From: Bacillota bacterium
Lineage (GTDB): Bacteria; Bacillota; Clostridia; Clostridiales; Clostridiaceae
Assembly (NCBI GenBank): GCA_021779235.1
Contig: JAJYBA010000078.1
Location: 1-7,074 of the forward strand
DNA length: 7,074 nucleotides
Direction of reading: 5' to 3'
How positions within the stretch are numbered: position 1 is the first letter of the stretch; each line of letters opens with the position of its first letter. Shown one piece after another: positions 1-5,741 of this stretch. The notes under the pieces were generated by a model. It was given only the letters and a program-made list of their open reading frames with translations, did not search any database and was not told the DNA's origin. Made by a program: the position numbers and the translations under genes.

Positions 1-1115
1 TCTACATTGTTTATAACCTCTCTTGACCTAAAATATAAAGTAACTTCCTCATTTTCTGAAGCACTATTTATATATTGAGGAACTACATATAAAAAATCTT
101 TACACTCCTTATCAATGTGTATAAGTCTACTTTTCTCCTTGTTCTTTACATATAGAGCTGCACTTTTTCCTGAAAGTTTCCCACTTTCCGAAACATAGTC
201 TACAAGGTCATTTACATGTAAGGCATTCCCACAGGAGAAGATTCCAGAAACACTAGTCATAAAATTTTGATCAACTAGTGGTCCCTTTGTAGCACTATCT
301 ATGTCAACGTTAAGCATTTCAGCAATTTCGTTTTCAGGAATTAATCCAACTGATAGTATAATTGCATCACAACTCACAATTTCTTCTGTATATTTTATAG
401 GTTTCATATTTTCATCTACTTGCATAACTTCTACAGCCTCAACTCTTTCGTCTCCAAAAATTCTTGTTATAGTATGAGATAAATATAAGGGGATATAATA
501 GTCCTCTAAGCATTGCACAAGGTTTCTACTAAGCCCTGATGGAGTATCTTTAGCCTCATAAACTGCCACCACTTTCGTTCCTTCTAAGGTAAGTCTTCTT
601 GCCATTATTAATCCAATATCGCCACTACCTAGAATTACGCATTTTCTGCTGGGTAAATACCCATTTATATTCACAAGATATTGTGCAGTTCCAGCACTGA
701 AAATTCCTGCAGGTCTAGTACCATTTATGAATACTTGTTTAGAAGTCCTTTCTCTGCATCCATTAGCTAGTATTAAACTTTTTGCTTGTATCTTAAAATT
801 CCCCTCGCAAGAGTTTACAAGAGTTAAAGTGAAAATGTCCTCTTGCTTTTCTACCTTTACAACATAAGTGGAAGTAAACACTGGAATATTCATATCCTTA
901 ACCATTTTTATATATCTCTCTGCATATTCTGGGCCTGATAATTTCTCTTTAAAGGTAATAAGCCCAAACCCATCATGTATACACTGCTTTAATATCCCTC
1001 CTATTTTCTTCTCTCTCTCTATTATAAGTGTATCAGCACCTTGTTCTTTAGCTGATATAGCAGCAGCAAGTCCTGCAGGTCCACCCCCTATTATGACAAC
1101 ATCAAATATATCCAT
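1..1115 (-). CDS. FAD/NAD(P)-dependent oxidoreductase, GlpA-partner type (C-terminus outside window)
   Basis: Reading the minus strand from an ATG at 1115 gives 371 uninterrupted residues that run off the window start, so the C-terminus is missing. The N-terminus has an FAD-binding Rossmann motif (IIGGGPAG, residues 8-15) followed by a GGILKQCIHDGFG stretch (39-51). A second dinucleotide-binding motif, GSGDIG, lies at 163-168. SVSGIFSCGN (288-297) is the late FAD-contacting segment of the pyridine nucleotide-disulphide oxidoreductase fold. There is no CxxC redox pair of the thioredoxin-reductase kind. This family (COG0446-like) commonly sits beside a GlpA-like dehydrogenase in clostridia and probably passes electrons between that dehydrogenase and NAD(P) or another carrier; this role is inferred. 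The start is fixed by GGGAG 8 bases upstream, which overlaps the stop of the preceding gene, so translation is probably coupled. A DUF1667 gene often follows in related genomes but cannot be seen here. Confidence 0.88.
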   Translation of the reverse strand, partial: MDIFDVVIIGGGPAGLAAAISAKEQGADTLIIEREKKIGGILKQCIHDGFGLITFKEKLSGPEYAERYIKMVKDMNIPVFTSTYVVKVEKQEDIFTLTLVNSCEGNFKIQAKSLILANGCRERTSKQVFINGTRPAGIFSAGTAQYLVNINGYLPSRKCVILGSGDIGLIMARRLTLEGTKVVAVYEAKDTPSGLSRNLVQCLEDYYIPLYLSHTITRIFGDERVEAVEVMQVDENMKPIKYTEEIVSCDAIILSVGLIPENEIAEMLNVDIDSATKGPLVDQNFMTSVSGIFSCGNALHVNDLVDYVSESGKLSGKSAALYVKNKEKSRLIHIDKECKDFLYVVPQYINSASENEEVTLYFRSREVINNV

Positions 1116-1127
1116 TTCCCCATCTCC

Positions 1128-2849
1128 CTATGATGATTTAAGATTATTCTTTGTTTCACCAACTACGATATTTGAGTCTTTGCCCTTCTTAGTTATATCC
1201 TGTATGTCTTGCCCTGTTTCTTCTTTTATAATCTCCATAACTAAAGGCATACAAAAACCCCCTTGGCATCTTCCCATACCAGCCCTAACTCGTCTCTTAA
1301 TTCCGTCCACTGTTCTCACAGGTAAGGGAGATTTTATTGCATCTATTATTTCCCCCCTACTTATTTCTTCACATCTACAAACTATTTCTCCGTAATCAGG
1401 TCTCTTTTTTATTAGCTTATTTCTTTCCTCAAAACTAAGCTTACTTAAATCTGGTATGCCTTGTCTTTTAGGATTCCAATTTTCTTTTTTCATAACTTTC
1501 ATGACTTTGCATAAACTTTCTATTGTCATTTTTTCTATTTCCTCGGCAATAGCAGGTGCTGATGCAAAACCTGGTGATTGTATACCTGCCGCATAAATCA
1601 TGTTTTTTAAATATTCCGACTTCTCTATAATGAAATCTTCCTCATAGGTTGCAGCTCTTGTTCCTGCACAATAAGTTATTACGTCTGCTGGCGAAAGCCC
1701 TTTAATTAAGGGAAGATGTGTTTTAAGAATTTTGTTTATATTTTCTCTGTTGGTAGAATAATCCTCTTTAAAGGGCTGCTCATAGGCATCTGGTCCCACT
1801 AAAATGTTTCCATCTATGGTCTTTATTATTCCGCCCCCTTTAGTATTCCCTTTCCTAAGAGAGGTACTAGGTTTTGCTATTATTGAATTTATTAACTTAC
1901 CTTTCTTCTTATCAAGTAGAATAATCTCACCTTTTCTTGGATGTATTGTGAAAAACTGATCCTGAGCCATATCAGCAATATCATCAGCATAAACCCCTGC
2001 AGCATTAATAACTATCCTAGGATAAACCTTTCCTCTATTAGTGGTTACAGAGACTATACTACTCATCTCTTTTTCCATAGCTTTAACTACAGTATTAAGT
2101 GAAATCTCCATACCATTGCAAATAGCATTCTCTACATAGGCAACTGTCATCTTGTATGGGGATACCACTGCAGCACTACCGAAAAGTACTGCGCCTTCCA
2201 ATTCATCACTAATATTAGGTTCCTTGAGTTTTAGATCTCGTTTATTTAAATATGAAACCTCTCCAATTCCTGCTTTTTTTGCCTTTTGCATTATAATAGG
2301 AAATACAAGCTTAATCCATCTCTTATCGAAAGCAACAATGGAACCACACTTTTCTATTTCTACTTGAAGCTCTTCCGCCACTTTGGGATATAGCATATTA
2401 CCACGTACATTTAAAATTGATTTTTTACTACCCAGCTTTGAAGCAATTCCTGGATGTACCATGCCATCATTTCTAGAAGAAGCATGCATAGCTACGTCAT
2501 CTTCTTTATCTAATAGCAAGATTGAAATATCCCACTTTGAAAGTTCTCGCCCAATGGCACAGCCAATAATACCTCCCCCAATAATGAGTACATCTATCTT
2601 TTTACCTTCAAGACTTTTATCTTGCACCAGTGGTTTTTTAATTTCTGGTATAACTAAGTTTTCTACCTCTATTCTATTTACTACTCCCTTATATCCTTTG
2701 TTTGCTGCTAGTTTACCTGCTAGTATAACTTCGTCCCAGTAAGACACCCTTCCACTTAATACAATAGAAGAATGCCATTCTGTGCATTCAATATCCTTAT
2801 TTACATTTTTCTGAATATTTTTTCTAATACTACTTAATTTACTCCTCAT
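1128..2849 (-). CDS. GlpA/LhgO-like FAD dehydrogenase with BON-like N-terminus and BFD-type [2Fe-2S] C-terminus
   Basis: This 573-residue protein resembles anaerobic glycerol-3-phosphate dehydrogenase subunit A and the LhgO group (DAO fold, COG0579-like). Residues 86-114 form the FAD-binding beta-alpha-beta unit, with GGGIIG at 91-96 and an acidic D114. The DAO catalytic domain runs to about 440. NAAGVYAD (282-289) and AAGIQSPGFASAPA (420-433) are typical of the family. The C-terminus (about 488-545) is a BFD-like [2Fe-2S] domain with four cysteines, C491, C493, C528 and C533, in a CxC...CxxxxC arrangement, as in E. coli GlpA. Residues about 27-64 precede the FAD domain and resemble a BON domain (LSGRVSYWDE, GYKGVVNRIEV). 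The likely reaction is oxidation of sn-glycerol-3-phosphate or a related 2-hydroxy compound, with electrons leaving through the Fe-S centre. The substrate is not proven, and no glycerol kinase is in view. The start is supported by AGGGG 7 bases upstream. It is first in an operon with the FAD oxidoreductase 12 bases downstream. Confidence 0.88.
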   Translation of the reverse strand: MRSKLSSIRKNIQKNVNKDIECTEWHSSIVLSGRVSYWDEVILAGKLAANKGYKGVVNRIEVENLVIPEIKKPLVQDKSLEGKKIDVLIIGGGIIGCAIGRELSKWDISILLLDKEDDVAMHASSRNDGMVHPGIASKLGSKKSILNVRGNMLYPKVAEELQVEIEKCGSIVAFDKRWIKLVFPIIMQKAKKAGIGEVSYLNKRDLKLKEPNISDELEGAVLFGSAAVVSPYKMTVAYVENAICNGMEISLNTVVKAMEKEMSSIVSVTTNRGKVYPRIVINAAGVYADDIADMAQDQFFTIHPRKGEIILLDKKKGKLINSIIAKPSTSLRKGNTKGGGIIKTIDGNILVGPDAYEQPFKEDYSTNRENINKILKTHLPLIKGLSPADVITYCAGTRAATYEEDFIIEKSEYLKNMIYAAGIQSPGFASAPAIAEEIEKMTIESLCKVMKVMKKENWNPKRQGIPDLSKLSFEERNKLIKKRPDYGEIVCRCEEISRGEIIDAIKSPLPVRTVDGIKRRVRAGMGRCQGGFCMPLVMEIIKEETGQDIQDITKKGKDSNIVVGETKNNLKSS

Positions 2850-2858
2850 AAATTCACC

Positions 2859-2870
2859 CCTAACATTAGG
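2859..2870. promoter_or_regulatory. 12-bp palindrome overlapping the RBS of the dehydrogenase gene
   Basis: CCTAACATTAGG has perfect 5-base arms around a 2-base centre. It lies in the short leader of the dehydrogenase gene and overlaps the AGGGG ribosome binding site (2857-2861). It could be a repressor operator or a small RNA hairpin that hides the RBS. It is short enough to be chance. Confidence 0.25.
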
Positions 2871-2891
2871 ACGTTCGGACCTCTTATTGTT

Positions 2892-2920
2892 ATTATATGT
2901 ATTAATTTAAATATAATCAA
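2892..2920 (-). promoter_or_regulatory. Promoter of the redox operon
   Basis: On the minus strand, TTGATT (2915-2920) and a perfect TATAAT (2892-2897) are separated by exactly 17 bases, which matches a sigma-A (housekeeping) promoter. Transcription would begin near 2885, giving a leader of about 36 nucleotides. That is too short for a classic antiterminator or riboswitch. It lies downstream of the kinase terminator, so the redox operon can be transcribed on its own. Confidence 0.75.
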
Positions 2921-2926
2921 CTAAAA

Positions 2927-2940
2927 TGTAAAATTTAACA
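2927..2940. promoter_or_regulatory. Possible operator dyad upstream of the -35 box
   Basis: TGTAAAATTTAACA is a near-palindrome: 12 of 14 bases obey the symmetry. It ends 6 bases upstream of the -35 hexamer, a position suited to an activator or to a repressor that blocks polymerase. The surrounding DNA is very AT-rich, so chance symmetry is likely enough to keep confidence low. It does not have the spacing of a standard Rex site. Confidence 0.2.
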
Positions 2941-3042
2941 AATAATAAATTTGAAAATAAAATAAGTAACATTTTTATATTGAACTATTTTAATATTAAA
3001 AATTTATTCACAAATTACTAATTTTATAATTTCCTATAAAAT

Positions 3043-3065
3043 AAAAAAGACCACTAACAGTGATC
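3043..3065 (-). terminator. Intrinsic terminator of the two-component operon, containing the kinase stop codon
   Basis: The minus-strand RNA folds as GATCACT-GTT-AGTGGTC (3049-3065), a 7-bp stem with one G-T wobble and a 3-base loop, followed by six T residues (3043-3048). The kinase stop codon TAG (3054-3056) lies at the loop and the start of the descending arm. The last residues of the kinase (DHC) are therefore encoded by the ascending arm. Confidence 0.85.
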
Positions 3066-4511
3066 CTTTAATCTAATTATAAATTTGCAACCTTTATTAA
3101 TATCCTGAACTAAATGAATATTGCCTCCATGTTTTTCAATTATGGCCTTTGATATTGCAAGTCCAAGCCCAGTACCACCAGTCTTAGAGTTTCTAGTTGC
3201 ATCTACCCTAACAAAAGGTTCAAAAATATTTTCTTGAAATTCTTTAGGTATTCCTACTCCATCATCCTCAATAATAATTATGGCCGCATCTCGAGCAATT
3301 AAAAGCTTGACGCTAATGGTAATACCAGGACTATTATATTTGATACTGTTTAGTATTATGTTGCTTAAGGCTCTATCTAAGTTTTTTCTATCAAAAAAAA
3401 TTTCTACTTCATCTTCTGTTATATCAAATTCATATTGCACCCCATTCTGTTCCATCATAGGAACATACCCTGCAATAAGTTCTCTTAAAAACTCACCTAT
3501 ATCATGCTTTTCTATATCTAACTTATATTCTGTGCTTTCAACTCGTGAAAATTCAAAAAGATCTTGAATTAAGTCATTTGCACGCTTACTATTATTATTA
3601 ATAACTTTTAATAATTTATTTTTATCTTCCGGTAAGATATCATGATTTTCCAATAGGAATTCTGAATATCCCAGTATACTCGTTAAGGGATTTTTTAAAT
3701 CATGGGATATGTCAAGAATCATTCTTTTTCTATTTTGCTCTGACTTTTCCTTTAGTAAGGTTTCTTGTTGTATTTTTTCTGCCATTAGATTAAAAGCATC
3801 CTTGAGCTCTCCTATTTCATTTAAAGAATTAATTTCAACTCGTGCTGAATATTCGCCATTTTTTAATGTATTAACCCCTTCTAAAAGTTTTTTCAAGGGT
3901 TTAACAAACATCCTTGATGTAAGTTTAGAATAAAGCACCATTGTAGATAGCAAAAATATAAATATTATAAAAGGAAATATTTTTAAAAAAGTAAGTCTTG
4001 TTTTTTTAGGTTTACTGATTGCTTCTAATTGCTCTTTATGTTCAAGACCCCAGGTATAGGTGTCAAAAATACTGTTAGGCATAGCGGTAATTAAAATAAA
4101 GTCTTTCTTCTCCCCATATTTACTAGAGTAAATATATCCATCCTTTAAATTATTAGTAACCATATCATGAAAATTTTGCAGTGAATATTTAAAGCCTACT
4201 TTATGTTTACTTCCATTTTCCATAACAATAACTAAGTTTTTATCAAGCACTTCAACATAGCCCTTATATTTTATAATATTTGAAACGTTAATATCCTTAT
4301 AACTTTGCTTTATAATATGTTCTGCTGTAGTATTAACTGTTGGTGAATCCTTATAATTAATGGAAATATAAAATAATAAAGCTCCTATGGTTAGCATGAA
4401 TATTCCAGCTAAAATAACCAAAAATAAAATATAATTTTTAAATAATTGAGTAGCCATTTTCTTGCTTTTAAAGTATGGGGCCATTTTCTTTAATTTGTTT
4501 TTATTAATCAT
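3054..4511 (-). CDS. Membrane sensor histidine kinase (HAMP, HisKA, HATPase_c)
   Basis: This 485-residue sensor kinase has the classical layout. The first transmembrane helix is at about 26-49, an extracytoplasmic sensor region at about 51-173, and the second transmembrane helix at about 175-195. A HAMP linker follows (about 196-248). The HisKA helix carries the phosphorylated histidine H270 in DISHDLKNPLTS. The ATPase domain has an N-box (NIILNSIKYN, about 384-393), a G1 box DDGVGIP (416-422), an F box IFEPF (429-433) and a G2 box GGTGLGLA (445-452). All the usual catalytic motifs are present, so it should be active. The sensor region is not one I recognise, so the stimulus is unknown. The start overlaps the regulator gene by 8 bases (ATGATTAA), with GGAG at 4519-4522, which indicates translational coupling. 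The cognate partner is the upstream OmpR-type regulator. Confidence 0.95.
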   Translation of the reverse strand: MINKNKLKKMAPYFKSKKMATQLFKNYILFLVILAGIFMLTIGALLFYISINYKDSPTVNTTAEHIIKQSYKDINVSNIIKYKGYVEVLDKNLVIVMENGSKHKVGFKYSLQNFHDMVTNNLKDGYIYSSKYGEKKDFILITAMPNSIFDTYTWGLEHKEQLEAISKPKKTRLTFLKIFPFIIFIFLLSTMVLYSKLTSRMFVKPLKKLLEGVNTLKNGEYSARVEINSLNEIGELKDAFNLMAEKIQQETLLKEKSEQNRKRMILDISHDLKNPLTSILGYSEFLLENHDILPEDKNKLLKVINNNSKRANDLIQDLFEFSRVESTEYKLDIEKHDIGEFLRELIAGYVPMMEQNGVQYEFDITEDEVEIFFDRKNLDRALSNIILNSIKYNSPGITISVKLLIARDAAIIIIEDDGVGIPKEFQENIFEPFVRVDATRNSKTGGTGLGLAISKAIIEKHGGNIHLVQDINKGCKFIIRLKDHC

Positions 4512-5193
4512 GATGCTGCTCCATTTTATATCCTATACCTCTTATGGTCTTTAAATATTTCGGGTTTTTAGGATCTGATTCAATCTTTTCTCTAATATGA
4601 CTTATATGCACCATAATAGTATTAGAATCTCCATAATATGAATTCCCCCAAACTATTTCGTATAGTTGCTTTTTAGTATATACTTTTCCTGGATTCTCCA
4701 AGATGAACTCAAGTAACCTATATTCCTTTGGGTTTAAAGCTAGCTCTATATTGTTCTTAAAAATACTGCAACTTTCCTTATCAAGCGTTAGCTCTCCAAT
4801 TACTACTCCAGTTTTATGAGTCTTATTAGAATATTTATAATAACGTCTAAGTTGAGCTTGAACTCTTGCAACTATTTCAATAGGACTAAAAGGTTTTATT
4901 ACATAATCATCTGCGCCTAGTCCAAGACCAAGAATCTTATCCGCTTCTTCTTCTCTTGCAGTTATAAAGATCACTGGTATTTCACTAGTTTCCCTAATCT
5001 TTTTTAGAACCTTAAATCCATCAATTTTCGGAATCATAACATCAAGCAAAGCAATATCTATATCTTTATTTCCAAATATGTCTAAAGCTTGTATACCATC
5101 TTCTGCTGTAAAAATCTTATATCCTTCTTTTGATAAATGTATTTCTAGCAATTCTCTTATATCCTGTTCATCTTCTACAATAAGAATATTCAT
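4504..5193 (-). CDS. OmpR-family response regulator
   Basis: The chosen start gives 229 residues, the normal length for this family. The receiver domain occupies residues 1-120, with the acidic pocket E7/D8, phospho-acceptor D51 (LLDVMIP), T78 and K100 (IKPF) all conserved. The winged-helix DNA-binding domain (about 130-225) includes LNPKEYRLLEF and the terminal IRGIGYKM typical of Trans_reg_C. It should bind DNA as a dimer once phosphorylated by the kinase encoded immediately downstream. An in-frame ATG at 5220 would add nine residues. The start at 5193 is preferred because AGGAGG (5202-5207) sits 8 bases before it and because MNILIVEDE is the usual family N-terminus. Likely targets are its own operon, the divergent LRR gene or the redox operon; none is demonstrated. 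Confidence 0.95.
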   Translation of the reverse strand: MNILIVEDEQDIRELLEIHLSKEGYKIFTAEDGIQALDIFGNKDIDIALLDVMIPKIDGFKVLKKIRETSEIPVIFITAREEEADKILGLGLGADDYVIKPFSPIEIVARVQAQLRRYYKYSNKTHKTGVVIGELTLDKESCSIFKNNIELALNPKEYRLLEFILENPGKVYTKKQLYEIVWGNSYYGDSNTIMVHISHIREKIESDPKNPKYLKTIRGIGYKMEQHHD

Positions 5194-5201
5194 TATGTAT
5201 C

Positions 5202-5207
5202 CCTCCT
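5202..5207 (-). promoter_or_regulatory. Ribosome binding site deciding the regulator start
   Basis: A perfect AGGAGG Shine-Dalgarno lies 8 bases upstream of the ATG at 5193. It falls inside the reading frame that would start at 5220, which argues against the longer start. Confidence 0.8.
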
Positions 5208-5218
5208 GTCTTATATAC

Positions 5219-5248
5219 ATTGTAACCCTAAAGTATGCTCTAACTCAA
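5219..5248 (-). promoter_or_regulatory. Candidate promoter of the two-component operon
   Basis: TTGAGT (5243-5248) and TACAAT (5219-5224) on the minus strand are 18 bases apart. Transcription would start about 20 nucleotides upstream of the first codon, just before the AGGAGG site. Both hexamers deviate from consensus, so this is a reasonable but unproven promoter. Confidence 0.45.
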
Positions 5249-5302
5249 ATAAAAAAAGGGAAAAGCATAACTGTAAGTATTAAGCTGTGATTTTAAGCAT
5301 CC

Positions 5303-5526
5303 CATGAAGGTTCGGCATGTAGGATGTTCTGATAGTAGAGCATTCGTTAACAGACTCTAAGTTTATTCCATGAAAAATTTCCTAACGCACTTATTCTACG
5401 TCCTGTCTCAAAAGCGCTAGCAGCCCGTCCTGGGCTGCTTACGGAAATTTTTCATTACATAAACTAAGATTCTGTAAAACTCATTATATACTATCTGCCA
5501 CACTCCTACCTGCTTTCACCTTCATG
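5303..5526. repeat. ~224-bp imperfect palindrome, possible MITE or structured ncRNA
   Basis: The termini are a perfect 9-bp inverted repeat (CATGAAGGT at 5303-5311, ACCTTCATG at 5518-5526). Inside, the arms keep matching with gaps: a GTAGGA match, then GATAGTA (5331-5337), then a 17-base block at 5350-5366 with 15 matches, then a perfect 13-bp pair (ATGAAAAATTTCC 5370-5382 with 5443-5455). The 60-base tip holds an 8-bp GC-rich hairpin (5419-5439). No coding frame is evident. The shape fits a palindromic miniature inverted-repeat element or a long folded RNA. I see no clear target-site duplication, and no U-tract follows either end. This element fills much of the gene-free stretch from 5194 to 5741. 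Confidence 0.7.
5419..5439. other. GC-rich apical hairpin of the palindrome
   Basis: AGCAGCCC and GGGCTGCT form a perfect 8-bp stem around a 5-base GTCCT loop. It is much richer in GC than its surroundings. It sits asymmetrically in the 60-base tip, next to a single-stranded stretch that carries another CGTCCTG (5399-5405 region). That sequence also appears at the hairpin loop. Confidence 0.7.
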
Positions 5527-5532
5527 AATATA

Positions 5533-5573
5533 ATTTACACATATAAATATGAATAATACTTATATGTGTAAAT
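5533..5573. repeat. 14-bp perfect inverted repeat
   Basis: ATTTACACATATAA (5533-5546) and its exact reverse complement (5560-5573) flank a 13-base spacer. It begins 7 bases beyond the end of the large palindrome and lies upstream of the LRR gene. A 14-bp exact match is well beyond background even in AT-rich DNA. It could be an operator for a dimeric regulator, a cruciform, or part of one composite element with its neighbours. No T-run follows, so a terminator is unlikely. Confidence 0.7.
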
Positions 5574-5576
5574 ATT

Positions 5577-5594
5577 AGGTTCCAAAAGGAACCT
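5577..5594. other. 7-bp hairpin with AAAA loop
   Basis: AGGTTCC-AAAA-GGAACCT is a perfect hairpin 3 bases after the preceding inverted repeat. It lacks a following T-tract on the plus strand. On the minus strand it is followed by a mixed AT stretch. Its role is unknown. It is the third consecutive stem-loop in this gene-free region. Confidence 0.6.
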
Positions 5595-5631
5595 TAGTAT
5601 AGAATCATAAACAGATATTAATAATTTTACA

Positions 5632-5661
5632 TTTACATATTCTGTAATATTGTAACATAAT
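5632..5661 (+). promoter_or_regulatory. Tentative promoter of the LRR gene
   Basis: TTTACA (5632-5637) and CATAAT (5656-5661) are 18 bases apart. This would give a leader of about 74 nucleotides before the ATG at 5742. The whole region is AT-rich and other weak hexamer pairs exist, for example around 5680-5705, so this is only a best guess. The stretch 5595-5741 shows no other clear structure beyond a weak imperfect hairpin at 5633-5655. Confidence 0.3.
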
Positions 5662-5741
5662 AGTAAATTTATAAAGGGGTTTCAATGTATTTATAGAACT
5701 GATTATATATTGGAGTAATAAAATTGAAAAGGAGAAAAAAT

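Noticed and set aside
868..1395. Plus-strand open frame of 175 codons
   Set aside because: It lies antisense to the dehydrogenase/oxidoreductase junction. Its predicted protein is serine/proline/isoleucine-rich with no recognisable domain and no good RBS. Both minus-strand genes have clear family motifs.
2850..2890. GlpP-type antiterminator or riboswitch leader before the dehydrogenase
   Set aside because: The predicted leader is only about 36 nucleotides long and holds no terminator hairpin.
5194..5220. Upstream ATG adding nine residues to the response regulator
   Set aside because: The consensus AGGAGG lies inside that extension at ideal spacing for the ATG at 5193, and receiver domains normally begin with the MNILIVEDE-type strand.
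5280..5298. Direct repeat GCTTAA spaced 13 bases apart upstream of the regulator
   Set aside because: OmpR-type binding sites usually repeat at about 10-11 bases. Two AT-rich hexamers are too weak to call an operator.
5521..5594. Possible CRISPR or terminator array from the adjacent inverted repeats
   Set aside because: The repeats differ in sequence and have no regular spacers, and no stem is followed by a T-tract, so neither a CRISPR array nor intrinsic terminators fit.
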